This document shows, in pieces, positions 7,646-15,932 of a stretch of 64,000 bases of DNA. Under the pieces are notes generated by a model that saw only the letters and a program-made list of their open reading frames with translations, was not told where the DNA came from and did no database searches. How positions within the stretch are numbered: the first letter of the stretch is position 1; every line of letters begins with the position of its first letter. The translations under genes were made by a program, and so were the position numbers. The stretch is from the NCBI RefSeq assembly GCF_014360585.1, contig NZ_JACIXG010000001.1, positions 61,001 through 125,000 on the forward strand. Direction: 5' to 3'. The stretch is from Nocardioides sp. GTDB lineage: Bacteria; Actinomycetota; Actinomycetes; Propionibacteriales; Nocardioidaceae.

Positions 7646-9172
7646 ATGCCGGACACACCCGCCGCACTGGAGCTGCGGGACGTGGCCAAGTCGTTCGGCC
7701 CCGTACGCGCTCTCCGGACCGGAAGCCTTAGGGTCGAGGCCGGATCCATCCACGCGCTCGTGGGGGAGAACGGTGCCGGGAAGTCGACCCTGGTCAAGAT
7801 CGTCGCCGGGCTCTACCGCCGCGACGCCGGCGACTACCTGCTCGCCGGGGAGCAGGTCGACTTCCGCAACACCGCAGACGCCAAGCAGGCCGGCGTCGCG
7901 GTCATCTACCAGGAGCCGACCCTCTTCCCCGACCTCTCGGTCACCGAGAACATCTTCATGGGGCGCCAGCCGACCAACCGCTGGGGCAAGATCGACCGCG
8001 CCGCGATGCGCACCGAGGTCGTCGAGCTCTTCGCCAGGCTCGGCGTCCCCATCGAGCCCGACCGTCCGACCGAGGGCCTCTCGATCGCCGACCAGCAGCT
8101 GATCGAGATCGCCAAGGCGCTCTCGCTCGATGCCAAGGTCCTGATCATGGACGAGCCGACCGCGGCGCTGTCCGGCAACGAGGTCGACCGGCTGATGACC
8201 GTGGCGCGCACGCTGCGCGACCAGGGCTGCGCAGTCGTCTTCATCTCGCACCGGTTCGACGAGGTGTTCGCGCTGTGCGACACGATCACGGTGATGCGCG
8301 ACGGCGCCTACATCTCCACCGACCCCATCTCGGCCGTCACCGAGGACGAGATCGTCCAGCGGCTGGTCGGGCGCGAGGTCTCCAACCTCTACCCGAAGCT
8401 CGAGGCCACCGTCGGCAAGCCCATGCTCGAGGTCAAGGGCCTCACCCGCACCGGCCTGTTCCACGACATCAGCCTCACCGTCCGCGAAGGTGAGATCGTC
8501 GGCCTGGCCGGCCTCGTCGGTGCCGGACGCAGCGAGGTGGCGCAGGCGATCTTCGGGGTCGACCCCTACGAGAGCGGCGAGGTCATTCTCGACGGCCGGC
8601 CGGTCCCGCCGGGAGAACCGAGACGGGCGATAGAGATGGGTCTGGCGTTCGTCCCCGAGGACCGTCGTCAGCACGGTCTCGTCCTGGACGCGCCGATCTC
8701 GCGCAACATCACCCTGCCGACGAGCGGCCGGCTCGCCCGCACCGGGCTGATCAGCACCGGCATCGAGAACCGTTCGGCCGCCGACTGGGCCGCGCGGCTC
8801 GAGGTCAAGGCCGCGACGCTGGACACGGTTGCCGGCACCCTCTCGGGCGGCAACCAGCAGAAGGTCGTCCTGGCCAAGTGGCTCTCGACCCAGCCGAAGG
8901 TGCTGATCATCGACGAGCCCACCCGAGGCATCGACGTCGGCACCAAGTCCGAGGTCCACCGGCTGCTGTCGACGCTGGCCCAAGAGGGCCTCGCGATCCT
9001 GATGATCTCCTCCGAGCTCCCCGAGGTGCTCGGTATGGCCGACCGCGTGATCGTCCTCAGCGAGGGTCACCAGACGGCCGAGCTGAGCCGCGAGGAGGCG
9101 ACCCCCGAGGCCGTCATGCGCGCGGCGACGGCCCACCACTCCACCACCCTGAACGTCAGCGAGGCATCATGA
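7646..9172 (+). CDS. rhaT: Rhamnose ABC transporter, ATP-binding protein
   Basis: 508 aa with two ABC ATPase domains, as in RbsA/MglA sugar transporters. The first half has Walker A GENGAGKST, Q-loop IYQEPTLFP and Walker B ILIMDEPT-type VLIMDEPTAALS. The second half starts at LEVKGLTRTG with a degenerate P-loop GLVGAGRSEV, an intact signature LSGGNQQKV and Walker B VLIIDEPTRGIDVG. It energises import with the two permeases that follow. Assignment to rhamnose rests on the shared operator with rhaI and on the locus; the family itself is pentose/hexose generic. GAGGAG precedes the ATG, and the stop overlaps the next start (ATGA). Confidence 0.85.
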   Translation: MPDTPAALELRDVAKSFGPVRALRTGSLRVEAGSIHALVGENGAGKSTLVKIVAGLYRRDAGDYLLAGEQVDFRNTADAKQAGVAVIYQEPTLFPDLSVTENIFMGRQPTNRWGKIDRAAMRTEVVELFARLGVPIEPDRPTEGLSIADQQLIEIAKALSLDAKVLIMDEPTAALSGNEVDRLMTVARTLRDQGCAVVFISHRFDEVFALCDTITVMRDGAYISTDPISAVTEDEIVQRLVGREVSNLYPKLEATVGKPMLEVKGLTRTGLFHDISLTVREGEIVGLAGLVGAGRSEVAQAIFGVDPYESGEVILDGRPVPPGEPRRAIEMGLAFVPEDRRQHGLVLDAPISRNITLPTSGRLARTGLISTGIENRSAADWAARLEVKAATLDTVAGTLSGGNQQKVVLAKWLSTQPKVLIIDEPTRGIDVGTKSEVHRLLSTLAQEGLAILMISSELPEVLGMADRVIVLSEGHQTAELSREEATPEAVMRAATAHHSTTLNVSEAS

Positions 9173-10212
9173 CCACCACGCTCGACGCGCCCGCCCCCGC
9201 CGCGCCGCAGCCCCGTAACCGAGCCGCCGGTCGGCTGACCTCGCTCCTGAAGCAGCGCGAGACCGGCATCGCCATCGCCTTCGTCGCCCTGCTCGTGGTG
9301 ACCACGGCGGTGAACCCCAACTTCCTGTTCAGCACGGACGGCTGGCGCGACCTCACCCTGACCCCCGCGATCCTCGTCTGCCTGGCGATCGGCCAGGCGA
9401 TGGTGATCGTCACCCGCAACGTCGACCTCAGCGTCGGCTCGACGCTCGGGCTGACGGCGTACCTCGCCGGGCGGCTCTTCCTCGACACCGGCCTCCCGGT
9501 GATCGTCGTCGTCCTGATCGCCGTCGCCGCGGGTGCCGTGCTCGGCCTGATCAACGGGGTCCTGGTCGCCTTCGCCAAGGTGCCGGCGCTGGTCATCACC
9601 CTCGGCACGCTCTACATCTACCGCGGCATCATGCTCGAATGGGCCGGCAGCGACCGGATCAACGCCTCCGACATCCCGCCCGGGCTGCTCGACTTCGGCA
9701 CCGGATCCTTCCTGTTCATCCCCAACCTCGCCTGGATCTCGCTCGCGCTGCTGGCCGCCGCGATCTACCTGATGCGCTCGACCCGCGTCGGCCGCGAGTT
9801 CTACGCGATCGGCTCCGACCCCGCCGCCGCCACCCTCTACGGGCTGCGCGACAAGCGCCGGGTCCTGCAGGCGTTCGCCACCTCGGGTGCGCTCGCCGGC
9901 CTCGCCGGGATCCTGTACGTCTCTCGCTACGGCACCATCAGCTCCGGTGTCGGACAGGGCATCGAGCTCGAGGCGGTCGGCGCCGCGGTCGTCGGTGGCG
10001 TGGCCATCTTCGGTGGCAGCGGCACGGTCCTCGGGGCAGCCCTCGGGGCGTACCTCCTCACCACCATCAACCGGGCGCTTCCGGTCCTGGGCATCCCCGA
10101 CTTCTGGCAGCAGGCCGTCGTCGGCGCGCTGATCATCGGCGCGATCGTCCTGGACCGCTACTTCGCCCGCCGTCAGCACGACAAGCTCCTCGCAGAGAGG
10201 GAAGAGGCATGA
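9169..10212 (+). CDS. rhaP: Rhamnose ABC transporter, permease 1
   Basis: 347 aa, hydrophobic, with 8-10 predicted membrane segments, of the BPD_transp_2 (RbsC-like) family. It shows the family motifs GQAMVIVTRNVDLSVGSTLG and GAAVVGGVAIFGGSGTVLGA. A charged cytoplasmic N-terminus (about 1-30) leads into helix 1 at ETGIAIAFVALLVVTT. It forms the membrane channel with the second permease. It is translationally coupled on both sides by ATGA overlaps, which fixes the start at 9169. Confidence 0.85.
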   Translation: MTTTLDAPAPAAPQPRNRAAGRLTSLLKQRETGIAIAFVALLVVTTAVNPNFLFSTDGWRDLTLTPAILVCLAIGQAMVIVTRNVDLSVGSTLGLTAYLAGRLFLDTGLPVIVVVLIAVAAGAVLGLINGVLVAFAKVPALVITLGTLYIYRGIMLEWAGSDRINASDIPPGLLDFGTGSFLFIPNLAWISLALLAAAIYLMRSTRVGREFYAIGSDPAAATLYGLRDKRRVLQAFATSGALAGLAGILYVSRYGTISSGVGQGIELEAVGAAVVGGVAIFGGSGTVLGAALGAYLLTTINRALPVLGIPDFWQQAVVGALIIGAIVLDRYFARRQHDKLLAEREEA

Positions 10213-11288
10213 GTCTGCTCGCCGAAAAGGTCGAGCCGCGGACGTACGCCGCCCACGCCAAGCCGTGGTGGCAGCGCACCCTGATGACCAGGGACGCGGC
10301 GATCATCGCCCTGCTCGTGGTGGTGTGGACGTACGCGTCGATCGTGATCCTCAACTTCTCCGACCCGATCACGGTCTACTTCCTGGTCCTGGACATCACG
10401 CCGATCCTGCTGATCGCGCTGCCGATGACGCTGATCATCATCACCGGCGAGATCGACCTCTCCGTGGCGAGCGTCGTCGGGCTCTCCAGCGTCCTGTTCG
10501 GGGTGCTGCACCGCGAGGGCGTGCCGATGGTCGCCGCGATGGTGCTGGCCCTGCTCGCCTGCGCGGTCGCGGGAGCGTTCAACGGGGTGCTCGTCACCCG
10601 ATTCGGGCTGCCGTCGCTGGCCGTCACGATCGGCACGATGGCGCTCTTCCGCGGCATCGCCGTCGGCGCGCTCGGCACCACGGCGATCACCGACTGGCCC
10701 GACGCCTGGGGTGACGTCGTACAGGCCCGGATCGGCGACAGCCAGATCCCGCTGATGACGGTTCCGCTGGTCGTCCTGATCGTGATCTTCGCCGTGGTCC
10801 TGCACTTCACGCCCTTCGGCCGCGGCATCTTCGCCGCCGGTCTCAGCAAGGACGCGGCTCGCTTCTCGGGCGTCAACGTCGACCGTACGAAGCTGATCCT
10901 GTTCACGCTCAGCGGGCTGGTCTCGGGGCTGGCGGGCATCTACTTCACGCTGCGCTACGGCAGCGCGCGGGGCGACAACGCCACCGGTCTGGAGCTCCAG
11001 GTCGTGGCGGCGGTGCTGCTCGGCGGGGTGTCCATCTTCGGTGGCCGCGGGGCCATCCCCGGGGTCATCGCCGGCGTCGTCCTGATCGGCACGATCGGCA
11101 GCGCGCTGCGCCTCGACGGTCTCAGCGCCAACATCATCCAGATCATCACCGGCGTACTTCTCATCGCAGCGGTCATCGCGGCCAGCGTCCTCGGCTGGAC
11201 CGGTCGCATCGTCGGCACCTATCGCCGACACCACAGCTCGGAAGAACCATCCTCAAAGCAGTCTCCTGAAAGAAAGCGGAGTGAGTGA
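10209..11288 (+). CDS. rhaQ: Rhamnose ABC transporter, permease 2
   Basis: 359 aa, a second RbsC-like permease. The motifs MTLIIITGEIDLSVASVVGL and VAAVLLGGVSIFGGRGAIPG match the paralogue before it. It ends in a charged Ser/Lys/Glu-rich tail (HHSSEEPSSKQSPERKRSE) after helix 10. The start at 10209 overlaps the rhaP stop (ATGA). Two different permeases in one operon are characteristic of rhamnose (RhaPQ) and AI-2 type importers rather than the single-permease ribose systems. Confidence 0.85.
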   Translation: MSLLAEKVEPRTYAAHAKPWWQRTLMTRDAAIIALLVVVWTYASIVILNFSDPITVYFLVLDITPILLIALPMTLIIITGEIDLSVASVVGLSSVLFGVLHREGVPMVAAMVLALLACAVAGAFNGVLVTRFGLPSLAVTIGTMALFRGIAVGALGTTAITDWPDAWGDVVQARIGDSQIPLMTVPLVVLIVIFAVVLHFTPFGRGIFAAGLSKDAARFSGVNVDRTKLILFTLSGLVSGLAGIYFTLRYGSARGDNATGLELQVVAAVLLGGVSIFGGRGAIPGVIAGVVLIGTIGSALRLDGLSANIIQIITGVLLIAAVIAASVLGWTGRIVGTYRRHHSSEEPSSKQSPERKRSE

Positions 11289-11289
11289 C

Positions 11290-12321
11290 ATGACCAGCAA
11301 GTTCCGACGCGCAGGCAGTGCCGTCGCCATCGTTGCGGCCCTCGGCCTCGCCCTGTCCGCCTGCGGTGGCGGGAGCGACAGCGGCAGCGATGGTGAGGGT
11401 GGCAGCGACACCAGCAGCATCACCTTCATCCCCAAGAACCTCGGCAACCCCTACTTCGACGCCTCCGACAAGGGCGGCAAGAACGCCGCGAAGGAGATCG
11501 GCACGAAGTGGTCGCAGGTCGGCCCGACCGAGTCGACCCCCGACTCCCAGGTCAGCTTCATCAACACCGCGACCCAGCAGCGCGCCGGCGCGCTCGTGGT
11601 CTCCGCCAATGACCCGACCGCCATCGGAGACGCCCTCGAGGAGGCCCGCAACGCCGGCACCAAGGTCGTCACGATGGACTCCGACACCGAGCCGCAGTTC
11701 CGCGACATCTTCGTCAGTCAGGCCGACGCCGCCGGCATCGCCAAGAGCCAGGTCGAACTGATCGCCGAGCAGATCGGTGGAAAGGGCGAGATCGCGGTCC
11801 TCTCCGCGGCGGCCAACGCCACCAACCAGAACGAGTGGATCAAGCTGATGGAGGAGGAGCTGACCGCCAACCACCCCGACATCAAGCTCGTCCAGACCGT
11901 CTACGGTGACGACGACGACCAGAAGTCGTTCGACAAGACCGCCGGTCTGCTTCAGTCCCACCCGAACCTCAAGGGCATCATCAGCCCGACCACGGTGGGC
12001 ATCGCCGCGGCCGCGCGCTACCTGTCCGACTCGCAGTACAAGGGCAAGGTCGCGCTGACCGGTCTCGGCACCCCGAACCAGATGCGGGAGTACATCAAGG
12101 ACGGCACCGTGAAGTCCTTCGCCCTGTGGGACCCCGAGCAGCTCGGCTACCTGTCCGCGTACGCCGCCGACGCGCTCGCCTCCGGTGACATCGAGGGCAA
12201 GGAGGGCGACAAGTTCGAGGCCGGTGACCTCGGGGAGTACACCGTCGGTGCCGACGGCGTCGTCGTCCTGGGGGAGCCGACAGTCTTCGACGAGTCGAAC
12301 ATCGACGACTTCGACTTCTGA
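11290..12321 (+). CDS. rhaS: Rhamnose ABC transporter, substrate-binding lipoprotein
   Basis: 343 aa periplasmic-binding-protein-like lipoprotein (Peripla_BP_4). The lipobox is LALSAC with the lipid-modified Cys near residue 24, followed by a Gly/Ser/Asp-rich linker. The mature domain has the family start ITFIPKNLGNPYFDASDKGG and motifs GALVVSANDPTAI and GIISPTTVGIAAAARYL. It captures sugar outside the membrane and delivers it to RhaPQT. The ATG 11290 was chosen because GCGGAG lies 8 nt upstream, whereas the in-frame GTG 11281 abuts that site. The gene ends before a strong terminator. Confidence 0.87.
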   Translation: MTSKFRRAGSAVAIVAALGLALSACGGGSDSGSDGEGGSDTSSITFIPKNLGNPYFDASDKGGKNAAKEIGTKWSQVGPTESTPDSQVSFINTATQQRAGALVVSANDPTAIGDALEEARNAGTKVVTMDSDTEPQFRDIFVSQADAAGIAKSQVELIAEQIGGKGEIAVLSAAANATNQNEWIKLMEEELTANHPDIKLVQTVYGDDDDQKSFDKTAGLLQSHPNLKGIISPTTVGIAAAARYLSDSQYKGKVALTGLGTPNQMREYIKDGTVKSFALWDPEQLGYLSAYAADALASGDIEGKEGDKFEAGDLGEYTVGADGVVVLGEPTVFDESNIDDFDF

Positions 12322-12333
12322 GCGATCCCACCA

Positions 12334-12407
12334 CGTGTAACACGCTGTTCGTAGGTCTACTCGCCCGTTATAACGACCGGATAGTCCTACGAACGACGTG
12401 TTACACG
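12334..12407. repeat. 74-bp imperfect palindrome with three nested palindromes
   Basis: Outer arms 12334-12355 and 12386-12407 match at 20 of 22 positions as inverted repeats. Each arm begins or ends with CGTGT-A/T-ACACG, itself a palindrome. The exact centre (12370/12371) is the perfect palindrome CGTTATAACG (12366-12375). The inner flanks are only partly complementary. It lies between the rhaS stop and its terminator. Neither transposase nor direct repeats were seen, so its nature (operator, insulator, miniature element) is unknown. Confidence 0.75.
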
Positions 12408-12411
12408 CAAG

Positions 12412-12448
12412 CGCCGCCGAGCTGTGAGAGCAGCTCGGCGGCGTTTTT
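12412..12448 (+). terminator. Rho-independent terminator of the rhamnose transporter operon
   Basis: Perfect 12-bp GC-rich stem, CGCCGCCGAGCT (12412-12423) and AGCTCGGCGGCG (12432-12443), with an 8-nt loop and a TTTTT tail at 12444-12448. It is oriented for the plus-strand operon; the minus-strand genes converge on it from the other side. Confidence 0.9.
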
Positions 12449-12449
12449 C

Positions 12450-13301
12450 TCACAGGTGAGGCAGCACGAGGTCGCGGTAGCGCTGCGCCATGGTGGCCAG
12501 CACGTCGTCGGGGTCGCCGGCCCAGATCGCCTCGTTGAAGATCTCGACCTCGACGTCGCCGGTGTAGCCGGTCGCGGCGACCATCCGCGTGATCGGTGCG
12601 AAGTCGATGACCCCGTCGCCCATCATCCCGCGCGCCAGCAGCGCGTCGGCGGGGATCGGCAGGTTGAAGTCGCAGACCTGGTACGCCGCGACCCGGCCCT
12701 CCGCGCCGGCCCGCTCGATCTGGGCCGCGAGGTCGGGGTCCCAGAAGACGTGGAAAGTGTCCACGACGACCGCGACCGCGTCGACCGGGTGCGGTGCGGC
12801 CAGATCGAGCGCCTGGCCGAGGGTCGAGATGACCGCCCGGTCGGCGACGTACATCGGGTGCAGCGCCTCCAGGACCAGCTTCACGCCGTGGTCGCGGGCG
12901 TACGGTGCCAGCTCGGCGAGCCGCTCGGCGACCCGCTCCCGGGCACCGGCCAGATCCAGATCGCCCTCGGGGAGGCCGCCGACGACCATCACCAGCGTGT
13001 CGGTGCCCAGCGTGGCGGCCTCGTCGACCGCCCGCTTGTTGTCCTCGAGGGCGCCGGCGATCCCGGCCTCGTCGGAGGCCGTCAGGAAGCCGCCGCGGCA
13101 GAGCGAGGAGATGCGCAGCCCGGCGTCGCGTACGAGCTTGGCGGCCTTCTCCACCCCGGCCTCGTGCACGCGGTCGCGCCACAGCCCCAGGCCGGGGATG
13201 CCGGCACGAGCCGCACCGTCGACGGCCTCGGCGAGGGTCCAGGAGTTGGTGGTCTTGGTGTTGAGCGAGAGGCGTTCCAACCCGGTGATGCTGTCGGTCA
13301 C
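12450..13301 (-). CDS. Sugar phosphate isomerase/epimerase-like TIM barrel protein
   Basis: 283 aa, AP_endonuc_2 / xylose isomerase-like TIM barrel. Metal-ligand segments are KLVLEALHPMY (Glu), VAVVVDTFHVFWDP (Asp-His), YQVCDFNLPI (Asp) and DVEVEIFNEAIW (terminal Glu), as in IolE/EboC-type isomerases. It probably isomerises or epimerises a keto-sugar. The GTG at 13301 overlaps the stop of the DUF993 gene (GTGA). It is the last gene of a three-gene operon with DUF993 and a Gfo/Idh dehydrogenase. The substrate is unknown. Confidence 0.8.
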   Translation of the reverse strand: MTDSITGLERLSLNTKTTNSWTLAEAVDGAARAGIPGLGLWRDRVHEAGVEKAAKLVRDAGLRISSLCRGGFLTASDEAGIAGALEDNKRAVDEAATLGTDTLVMVVGGLPEGDLDLAGARERVAERLAELAPYARDHGVKLVLEALHPMYVADRAVISTLGQALDLAAPHPVDAVAVVVDTFHVFWDPDLAAQIERAGAEGRVAAYQVCDFNLPIPADALLARGMMGDGVIDFAPITRMVAATGYTGDVEVEIFNEAIWAGDPDDVLATMAQRYRDLVLPHL

Positions 13302-14482
13302 TGGTCGACTCCTTGCACGGTGAGGAAGGCGCGCATGCGTGCGGCCGCGAGGTCGGGGCTGGTCAGCAGGCCGGCCGCGTCGGCCAGCCGGAAGACCTCG
13401 ACCAGATGGGGCACCGAGCGACCGGCGTGCAGGCCGCCGGCCATCGAGAATCCGGGCTGGTGCCCACCCAGCCAGGAGAGGAACGCGATCCCGGTCTTGT
13501 AGTAGTAGGTCGGCGCCTCGAAGATCTTCCGGCCGAGCGCCTGGGTGCTCTCCAGCAGCTCGCGTGCGCCCTCGCGATCCCCGTCGTCGAGCGCCTGCAG
13601 CGCGGCCGAGGCGGCCGGGTAGATGGCGGCGAAGATGCCGAGCAGGGCGTGCGAGAACTCGCCCTCCCCGGTTCCCTCGCCGACGATCAGCTCGGGATAG
13701 TTGAAGTCGTCCCCCGTGTAGAGCCGTACGCCGCCGGGCAGCGCCCGGCGCAGCCCGACCTCGTGCTCGGCGTCGAGGAGCGAGACCTTGACGCCGTCCA
13801 CCTTGCCGGCACGGGCCCGGATGACGTCGAGGAAGGTCTCGGTCGCCTCCGCGACCGAGGAGGAGCCCCAGTAGCCCGCCAGCGCCGGGTCGAACATGTC
13901 GCCCAGCCAGTGCAGGATCACCGGGCCCTCGGCCTCGTCGAGGAGGGTGGCGTAGACCTCGGCATAGTCCTCGGGGCTGCGGGCGACCCGGGCGAGTGCG
14001 CGCGAGGCCATCACGATCGTGGTCGCGCCGTTGTCGGCGACCACCTTCATCTGCTCGCGGTAGGCGTCGATGACGGTGGCCAGACCGGCCCTGCCCTCGG
14101 GGACGGCGTCGAGGGCGAGCTGGTCGGTGCCGGCGCCGCAGGCGATCGACCCGCCGACGGTGGCCGCCTCGGCGGCCGATCGGCGGATCAGCTCGGCCGC
14201 GGCGGTCCAGTCGAGCCCCATCCCGCGCTGCGCGGTGTCCATCGCCTCGGCGACGCCGAGACCGTAGGACCACAGCTCGTGCCGGTAGGCCAGGGTGCGG
14301 TCCCAGTCGATGTCCGCCGGGGCGCCGGGCACGTTCTCCGCCAGCGTGCGGGGGACGACGTGGGCGGCGGCGTAGGCGGTGCGGGAGGTGAACGGCGCCC
14401 TCGGCTTCGTCCACGCCCTGGGGGCCGCGAGCGTGTGGAGCTCGGTGCCGCCGTCGGGCAGCGGGAGGCGTACGGAGGTCAC
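13298..14482 (-). CDS. DUF993 protein (dihydrodipicolinate synthase-like)
   Basis: 394 aa of the DUF993 family, distantly related to DapA-type aldolases. Visible features are a long N-terminal extension (RAWTKPRAPFTSRTAYAAAH), the conserved VILHWLGDMFDPALAGYWGS, a possible Schiff-base Lys in GVKVSLLD, and FEAPTYYYKTGIAFLSWLGG near the end. A retro-aldol or related C-C lyase step on a sugar-derived acid is plausible, but no reaction is known to me. The GTG at 14482 overlaps the upstream dehydrogenase stop (GTGA), fixing the start. Confidence 0.8.
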   Translation of the reverse strand: MTSVRLPLPDGGTELHTLAAPRAWTKPRAPFTSRTAYAAAHVVPRTLAENVPGAPADIDWDRTLAYRHELWSYGLGVAEAMDTAQRGMGLDWTAAAELIRRSAAEAATVGGSIACGAGTDQLALDAVPEGRAGLATVIDAYREQMKVVADNGATTIVMASRALARVARSPEDYAEVYATLLDEAEGPVILHWLGDMFDPALAGYWGSSSVAEATETFLDVIRARAGKVDGVKVSLLDAEHEVGLRRALPGGVRLYTGDDFNYPELIVGEGTGEGEFSHALLGIFAAIYPAASAALQALDDGDREGARELLESTQALGRKIFEAPTYYYKTGIAFLSWLGGHQPGFSMAGGLHAGRSVPHLVEVFRLADAAGLLTSPDLAAARMRAFLTVQGVDQ

Positions 14483-15630
14483 AGCCGGATCTCTCCCAGC
14501 ACGACGCGGCGGCCCTCGGCCGAGGAGGCGAGTCCGGCCTCGGCGAGCCTGACTCCGCGCACGCCCGCCATGAAGTCGTAGGGGTGGTCGCCGTCGCCCT
14601 CGACGTAGCGGATGAACTGCTCCCACTGGGCCTTGAAGCCGTTGTCGAAGGGCTGGTTGTCGGGCACCTCGTTCCACAGCTCCCGGAACTGGATCGACTC
14701 GACCAGGTCGGGGTTCCAGACCGGCTTCGGGGTCAGGTTGCGGTCCTGGGTGACGCAGTGGTGCAGGCCGGCGACGGCGGAGCCGTGGGTGCCGTCGACG
14801 TGGAACTCCACCAGCTCGCCGCGGTTGACCCGGGTGGCCCACGAGGAGTTGATCTGCGCGACGATCCCGCCCTCGAGCTCGAAGATGCCGTACGCGGAGT
14901 CGTCGGCGGTCGCGGCGTACGAGCTGCCCTTCTCGTCCCAGCGCTCGGGGATGTGGGTGACAACCTTGGCGGTGACGGCCTCGACCTTGCCGAAGAGGTT
15001 CTCCAGGACGTAGTTCCAGTGGGGGAACATGTCCATGGTGATGCCGCCGCCGTCCTCCTTGCGGTAGTTCCAGCTCGGCCGCTGGGAGGGCTGCAGGTCG
15101 CCCTCGAAGACCCAGTAGCCGAACTCGCCGCGCACGCTGAGGATGCGGCCGAAGAACCCGGACTCGACCAGGCGGCGGAGCTTGAGCAGGCCCGGGAGGT
15201 AGAGCTTGTCGTGGACGACGCCGCTCTTCACGCCCGCGTCGGCCGCCAGGCGGGCCAGGCGCAGCGAGCCCTCGACGTCGTCGGCGATCGGCTTCTCGGT
15301 GTAGACGTGCTTGCCGGCCGCGACCGCCTTGGTGATGGCGGGCTCACGGACGCCGGTCAGCTGGGAGTCGAAGTAGACGGTGTCCTCGGAGTTGGCGAGG
15401 GCCTCGTCGAGGTCGGTGGTCCAACGGTCCAGGCCATGCTCCTTGGCGATGTCCTGGAGCTTCTCGGCATTGCGCCCGACCAGGATCGGGTCGGGGAGGA
15501 TCCGGGTGCCGTCGGAGAGCTCGACGCCGCCCTGCGCCTGGATCGCCAGGATGCTGCGCACCAGATGCTGGCGGTAGCCCATGCGTCCGGTGACGCCGTT
15601 CATGATGATGCCGAGCCGTCGTGTGGCCAT
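14479..15630 (-). CDS. Gfo/Idh/MocA family oxidoreductase
   Basis: 383 aa NAD(P)-dependent sugar dehydrogenase. The N-terminal nucleotide-binding region is RRLGIIMNGVTGRMGYRQHL, an unusual glycine motif for the family. The catalytic Lys lies in HVYTEKPIADDVEGS, and the C-terminal substrate domain includes GGGITMDMFPHWNYVLE. It is the first gene of the operon, with GAGGA upstream of the ATG and a perfect LacI-type palindrome 34-47 nt before the start. It probably oxidises a cyclic sugar or polyol at a ring carbon, feeding the DUF993 and TIM-barrel enzymes. Confidence 0.85.
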   Translation of the reverse strand: MATRRLGIIMNGVTGRMGYRQHLVRSILAIQAQGGVELSDGTRILPDPILVGRNAEKLQDIAKEHGLDRWTTDLDEALANSEDTVYFDSQLTGVREPAITKAVAAGKHVYTEKPIADDVEGSLRLARLAADAGVKSGVVHDKLYLPGLLKLRRLVESGFFGRILSVRGEFGYWVFEGDLQPSQRPSWNYRKEDGGGITMDMFPHWNYVLENLFGKVEAVTAKVVTHIPERWDEKGSSYAATADDSAYGIFELEGGIVAQINSSWATRVNRGELVEFHVDGTHGSAVAGLHHCVTQDRNLTPKPVWNPDLVESIQFRELWNEVPDNQPFDNGFKAQWEQFIRYVEGDGDHPYDFMAGVRGVRLAEAGLASSAEGRRVVLGEIRL

Positions 15631-15663
15631 GTGAGGGTTCCTCGTCTGCTGGAGAGCCGTATG

Positions 15664-15677
15664 GGAAAGCGCTTTCC
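15664..15677 (-). promoter_or_regulatory. LacI-type operator of the DUF993 operon
   Basis: GGAAAGCGCTTTCC, a perfect 14-bp palindrome with the central CG typical of LacI/GalR operators, 34 nt upstream of the oxidoreductase start. It differs from the rhamnose operators (TTGAAAN2TTTCAA), so a different regulator, most simply the LacI protein encoded at 15930-16964, is inferred. Confidence 0.75.
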
Positions 15678-15729
15678 GATACGGTAGGACAGATGTGACG
15701 CCCGTCGCAAGAGCGTGATCCGTCCTGCC

Positions 15730-15932
15730 AATCGCCGACTCGGCGCATCTGTCTCAGCCAGGAACGTCGAGTCGGCGCGTTCTGACCCGGAATCTGGCCG
15801 AGTCGTCGCATCCTGACCGAGAAATCTGCCGAGTCGGCTCGTTATGACGCGCCGACTCGGCGCGACATCTCGTCAGTTTGCGCCGACTCGGCGCCGATCG
15901 TTGGGACAGTTGCGCCGAGTCGAGCTGTGTCA
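15730..15932. repeat. Degenerate 31-nt repeat array, head to head
   Basis: Fills the spacer between the LacI stop and the operator of the DUF993 operon. Forward cores CGAGTCG start at 15768, 15799 and 15830 (exactly 31 nt apart), with a variant at 15736. Inverted cores CGACTCG start at 15853 and 15884 (31 nt apart), with a variant near 15915. A forward unit reads CGAGTCGGCGCGTTCTGAC followed by a variable stretch ending in TCTG. An isolated unit lies at 17021-17036, at the 3' end of the second LacI gene. There are no spacers of unique sequence, so it is not CRISPR. Confidence 0.8.

Noticed and set aside
12450..14414. One 654-codon frame joining the TIM-barrel gene with upstream sequence
   Set aside because: Its N-terminal half is an out-of-frame reading of the DUF993 gene; the true start is the GTG at 13301.
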